DNA of 64,000 nucleotides. It comes from an uncultured Oleiphilaceae bacterium (lineage in GTDB: Bacteria > Pseudomonadota > Gammaproteobacteria > Pseudomonadales > Oleiphilaceae). The stretch covers positions 124,001 to 188,000 of the forward strand of contig CAJXUY010000003.1 in the NCBI GenBank assembly GCA_913060665.1, read 5' to 3'. Under the pieces are notes generated by a model, which saw nothing but the letters and a program-made list of their open reading frames with translations, searched no databases and was not told the DNA's origin. The position numbers were made by a program, and so were the translations under genes. Positions 60,940-64,000 of the stretch are shown here, in pieces; the first letter of the stretch is position 1; each line of letters starts with the position of its first letter.

Positions 60940-60973
60940 AAGGAGTTATACCTAAATTTAGTGATAACTCCTT
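60940..60973. terminator. Hairpin between convergent exported-protein genes
   Basis: AAGGAGTTAT and ATAACTCCTT form a perfect 10-bp stem with a 14-nt loop, 13 nt after the stop at 60927. No T-run follows on either strand. It is probably a shared transcript end. Confidence 0.5.
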
Positions 60974-61093
60974 CAAATAAGCAAACGTAAGCACGTCAGC
61001 TTAGTGGCCGTAAAATTCAATTGTATAAAATATACTGTTTTCTGACGATTACCAATAGTAAACTAATGCTCACACCTATTTAACAACAAAACC

Positions 61094-63556
61094 TTAAGGA
61101 GTGAGCTTTACGCCCTCTACTGAAAACGGTGAAATCTTATAGGTGATATTCCCCGCACTGTCATCTGTCTCCCAAAGGCCGAACACCTTGTTTGTACTAT
61201 AAACCTCCACACTTATCAAGCTATCTTCTTCAGCAGTACCAAACTGTTTATGCCAAGCAACAGCTGATTCTTCATCGTCGTTATCAATACGACTAATGAC
61301 AGCATCACTACCGCCCAAATGGGCACCAGTTTCGTATTCTCCAGGCGTCGTAGCCCCCAGATAGGCAGAAGTGGCCAAAGTAGAAATCCCTGAAGAAACA
61401 TCGTCTTGAGTAGCGTCACCAAATTGAAGTGAGCGGCTAATATTACCACTTTCATCAAAGACCAAAAAGAACGGGTCAACAGAATTCAATGCACTGGTCC
61501 CGACCAAGCCATCAGACGAAACCTCAACATCGCCCCTAGAATGCCCTGACAGTAATAACTCCGTTCTGGTAGCCTCAACTCCAGTAACAAAGTCGTCCTC
61601 ACCGGTACCAAACTGAACGGTATTACTGACTACACCATCATTAGTAAGCGTTAACAAAAATCCATCTTGTCCTCCGCTAGAACCCTCACCCATGACGCCA
61701 GAGGTTACGCCAATGGCATAAATACCTCTGGATATAAACTCAACACCAACAATCTCATCATCTCCATTTGAACCAACCTGCCGGGTCCAAAGAAGGTTAC
61801 CCAATATGTCAAATTTTCGAATAAACCCATCTCGCCCTCCAGGGTTTGCATCTGCCCCAGTAAACGTGCCTTCGGTATAACCGAATACCCAACTGTTTCC
61901 ACCGCTGTCGACTTTTACTCCATTAGCAACATCATCCTGATCTGTGCCAAATTGTTTTATCCATTTATCCGAATAATTCAAGGCACCATCCAAGCGGGAG
62001 TACAATTGCACTACAACATCTTTGTCATTGTCGGGGTTAGGAAATCCGGTAAAAGAGCCTGAGGTCGTTAACGCAACGCCAACATAATGAGTCCCCGACC
62101 GTCTATAACTCATCCCCCCAGCAACCTCTGCTTTCGAGTCTGCAGAAGCAAGAAGTGCATCCCCCCCCGCTAAGAACTTCAAAGATGTAGAACCGTTACG
62201 CTGGTTTAGAGTTACCGAAACATCACTATCTAATCCTAGACTCTGCAGCAACGTAATAACATTTCCTTCTGTATCAATCACCATATCTTTTGCAATCGAT
62301 CCGCCCCCCCCGATACTTGATGTTACTGTCACATCAGTGATCCACTCATTGATTGATATTTCCAATCTATCTAAGTTATAAATACTTACTACGGGCGATG
62401 TAACGATTAATGTTTCATCTAACTCTGTAAACACTAAATCATCTTTCACGGTAATTTCAAACTCACCCTTTTCAGTATTAGGTGGGAAGGTTATTACGCA
62501 AGTATTATCAGCAAATATATAGCTGGCATTACAGGATACCCCCCCAATCGAAAGGTCATAATCTGCTGTCGTTATGGGTGAATTGCTTTCGTTATCAACA
62601 TACACCGTCATACTAATGGGGTAATCGACTTTGTCAGACAATGTAAAACTAAACACCCTGGCATCACCCATTGTCATGGTGGTGACTTCACTATTAAATG
62701 TGACAGTTGGTTCTGAGTCAGCAATATCCACACTTGAATTTTGAGAAAAAATAGCCCACCCGGTCAAAAGCTCATCAAAGGTCAAGGTAAACCGCTCCGA
62801 GCCTTCTAATATGTCATCATCAAACAAGCTAATCGCGAATGCGCATTTAGTGACGCCAGCCTTCATTACAAAGAAGCCTTCTTGAACAAGGTAGTCAACA
62901 TCAGGTTTAGCCAACCGTAAATTAGATGCATCCCTCTCATCGAATGAGTCGTCATACTTAGATGTCATAATATAATGGAGTGTTATATCCGTTTCCGCGG
63001 GGGCATCTAGCGTTAGTGTTACAGGAAATGGATAAACTATTTTACCGCCTTCCAAATATGGGTCCATACTCGGCAACTCACAATCATCGCTAAAGTTGGC
63101 TTGCTCTAATGCCGGTGTTGTAGCGCCCTCCAAAACATCCCATGTGTTTTCATCGAATTCAATAGTATTTTTTTCGAGCACTATCTCATACGTTTCTGAA
63201 GAACTACGTCCCCCGTCGGTCACACCCAAAACAATGTCTATATTCTCTTTAGTAAACTCATCAAATGCTGCTCTGTCACCCACCGTTGGCACACCAAAAA
63301 TTCTAAATGCAGGCTTCGCCCCATTTAAATTCTCTATCTGTAACCAGTCTGGCCCCGAAATAATAGAATAACTTAACAGTCCGTCCCCACCGTCTGCACC
63401 AAACTCATATTCATAGAGTACATCAACAATTGCAGAGTCAGAGGGGGTACCTAAAATAACGGGAGTTTCAGCACTTTTTGTTTCACTACACCCATAAAGA
63501 GTAATAACTACCAACAAAACAAAAAGCAGCTGTTTAACGCTTTGAAAGAAGTCCAT
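61094..63556 (-). CDS. Large surface lipoprotein with Ig-like, Calx-beta-like and propeller repeats
   Basis: 820 residues. Lipoprotein signal with lipobox LYGC (acylated Cys23). Residues about 30-125 resemble a putative Ig/cadherin-like domain (YEYEFGADGGDGLLSYSI). About 130-400 hold two Calx-beta-like stretches (DDDILEGSERFTLTF; DDLVFTELDETLIV). From about 532 to the end come five units of about 55-60 residues with a QFGT-x-x-D-D core (WIKQFGTDQDD, WTRQVGSNGDD, VQFGTGEDD, LQFGDATQDD, WHKQFGTAEED), a SBBP-type beta-propeller. Likely a cell-surface adhesion or pilus-associated protein; I recall FilF of the Acinetobacter fil cluster having a comparable make-up, but this is not proven. Three poly-G tracts (7-8) occur in it. 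Confidence 0.72.
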   Translation of the reverse strand: MDFFQSVKQLLFVLLVVITLYGCSETKSAETPVILGTPSDSAIVDVLYEYEFGADGGDGLLSYSIISGPDWLQIENLNGAKPAFRIFGVPTVGDRAAFDEFTKENIDIVLGVTDGGRSSSETYEIVLEKNTIEFDENTWDVLEGATTPALEQANFSDDCELPSMDPYLEGGKIVYPFPVTLTLDAPAETDITLHYIMTSKYDDSFDERDASNLRLAKPDVDYLVQEGFFVMKAGVTKCAFAISLFDDDILEGSERFTLTFDELLTGWAIFSQNSSVDIADSEPTVTFNSEVTTMTMGDARVFSFTLSDKVDYPISMTVYVDNESNSPITTADYDLSIGGVSCNASYIFADNTCVITFPPNTEKGEFEITVKDDLVFTELDETLIVTSPVVSIYNLDRLEISINEWITDVTVTSSIGGGGSIAKDMVIDTEGNVITLLQSLGLDSDVSVTLNQRNGSTSLKFLAGGDALLASADSKAEVAGGMSYRRSGTHYVGVALTTSGSFTGFPNPDNDKDVVVQLYSRLDGALNYSDKWIKQFGTDQDDVANGVKVDSGGNSWVFGYTEGTFTGADANPGGRDGFIRKFDILGNLLWTRQVGSNGDDEIVGVEFISRGIYAIGVTSGVMGEGSSGGQDGFLLTLTNDGVVSNTVQFGTGEDDFVTGVEATRTELLLSGHSRGDVEVSSDGLVGTSALNSVDPFFLVFDESGNISRSLQFGDATQDDVSSGISTLATSAYLGATTPGEYETGAHLGGSDAVISRIDNDDEESAVAWHKQFGTAEEDSLISVEVYSTNKVFGLWETDDSAGNITYKISPFSVEGVKLTP

Positions 63557-63746
63557 GTTTAATACCGAATACCATTCAAAATAAAGAAAGATTACATTAA
63601 TTAAAATAATATAAAATTCAGTAACGTGCGGCTACCAATAGATGATAGAAACAAAGTATGGGTCACATTAATAGGAGGAAAAGCCCCAGACCAAGAAATG
63701 AGGTAGATAGAGGATGGAAACTACACTTGGAATTTGAATCGCATAC

Positions 63747-63768
63747 AGGGCTGAGAGAACTCAGCCCT
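63747..63768 (-). terminator. Hairpin after the right-edge gene
   Basis: AGGGCTGA and TCAGCCCT form a perfect 8-bp stem with a 6-nt loop, 18 nt after the stop of the partial gene at 63786. No T-run follows. The remaining gap to 63557 holds no gene I can see. Confidence 0.4.
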
Positions 63769-63785
63769 ATCGTTAGGTATTTATA

Positions 63786-64000
63786 CTAGTGCCCATAAAT
63801 TTCCATATGGGTATTAGTAATAGCAAGGTTATCAATAAAAACTGACCCTATTGACTGACCTCCAAGCTCAATTGACCCTATGCGAACATCCATCTCGAGG
63901 GGGTTAATATCAATGGCCAAAGCCTCACCACCAGCAGAGTTCACATTAGTTGTTGAATACATTTTAAAGTCAACATCAAAAAATGCTCGCAATTGCTGGG
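63786..64000 (-). CDS. C-terminal part of an exported-type protein, FilA/DUF6160-like (5' end outside window)
   Basis: The frame is open to the right edge; visible residues begin QQLRAFFDVDFK. The segment has alternating hydrophobic beta pattern (IDINPLEMDVRIGSIELGGQSIGSV) and ends IDNLAITNTHMEIYGH. This ending, an I-x-x-L-x-I-x-x-T-x-M-x-I-x-GH pattern, is one I associate with DUF6160/FilA-like exported proteins of marine gammaproteobacteria and Acinetobacter; the match is from memory and the N-terminus is missing. Confidence 0.55.
   Translation of the reverse strand, partial: QQLRAFFDVDFKMYSTTNVNSAGGEALAIDINPLEMDVRIGSIELGGQSIGSVFIDNLAITNTHMEIYGH

Overview
The window is a continuous stretch of chromosome from a low-to-mid GC gammaproteobacterium. 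Gene content and order point to the Marinobacter/Hahella/Oleiphilus/Pseudomonas side of the class: mltD-yejAABEF-fabI, ftsK-lolA-rarA-crcB-serS-cysG, leuCDB-asd-fimV-truA-trpF(BA)-accD-folC-dedD-cvpA-purF-metZ, prmB-aroC-MFS and holB-pilZ-tatD are all arrangements known from that group. FimV and PilZ imply type IV pili and twitching. PhaC plus a phasin imply polyhydroxyalkanoate storage. The species cannot be named from sequence alone. I saw no tRNA or rRNA gene, CRISPR array, prophage or intact insertion sequence.

Layout. 1-11.5 kb: truncated mltD, an HDOD-GAF signalling gene on the opposite strand, a five-gene YejABEF-type peptide importer with two tandem binding proteins, and fabI. 11.7-15.9 kb: a lipoprotein hydrolase, an IS3-family transposase relic, the stub of a broken sensor gene, a PilZ protein, a DUF1631 protein, and a small arginine-rich ORF with its own promoter and terminator. 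16-28.7 kb: DAHP synthase, siroheme synthase, SerRS, fluoride channel, RarA, LolA, FtsK, MetZ and PurF. 28.8-45 kb: one long minus-strand run of cvpA, dedD, folC, accD, trpA, trpB, trpF, truA, fimV, asd, leuB, leuD and leuC, closed by a divergent LysR regulator. 45-52.5 kb: phaC, phasin, an MFS carrier, aroC, prmB and a patatin-like protein. 52.5-60 kb: an OmpA/DUF4892 protein, a hydrolase, tatD, pilZ, holB and a tgpA/DUF58 pair. 60-64 kb: an accessory secreted/surface region with a small exported protein, a large Ig/Calx-beta/propeller lipoprotein and the 3' end of another exported-type gene.

How the genes fit together. Much of the window is amino-acid biosynthesis (DAHP synthase and chorismate synthase feeding tryptophan; the leucine branch; Asd and MetZ for aspartate-family and methionine synthesis) and envelope growth (MltD, FabI, AccD, LolA, FtsK, DedD). 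Two places carry signs of c-di-GMP or polar signalling: the PilZ/DUF1631 operon, whose third gene looks broken beside the IS relic, and FimV/PilZ of the pilus system.

I found no clearly new multi-gene system. The observations most worth following are the decayed third gene of the DUF1631-PilZ operon, the small arginine-rich gene or RNA at 15.7 kb, long in-frame poly-G tracts in phaC, leuB and the surface lipoprotein, in-frame tandem repeats in fimV and in the patatin gene, and the surface-protein cluster at the right edge.
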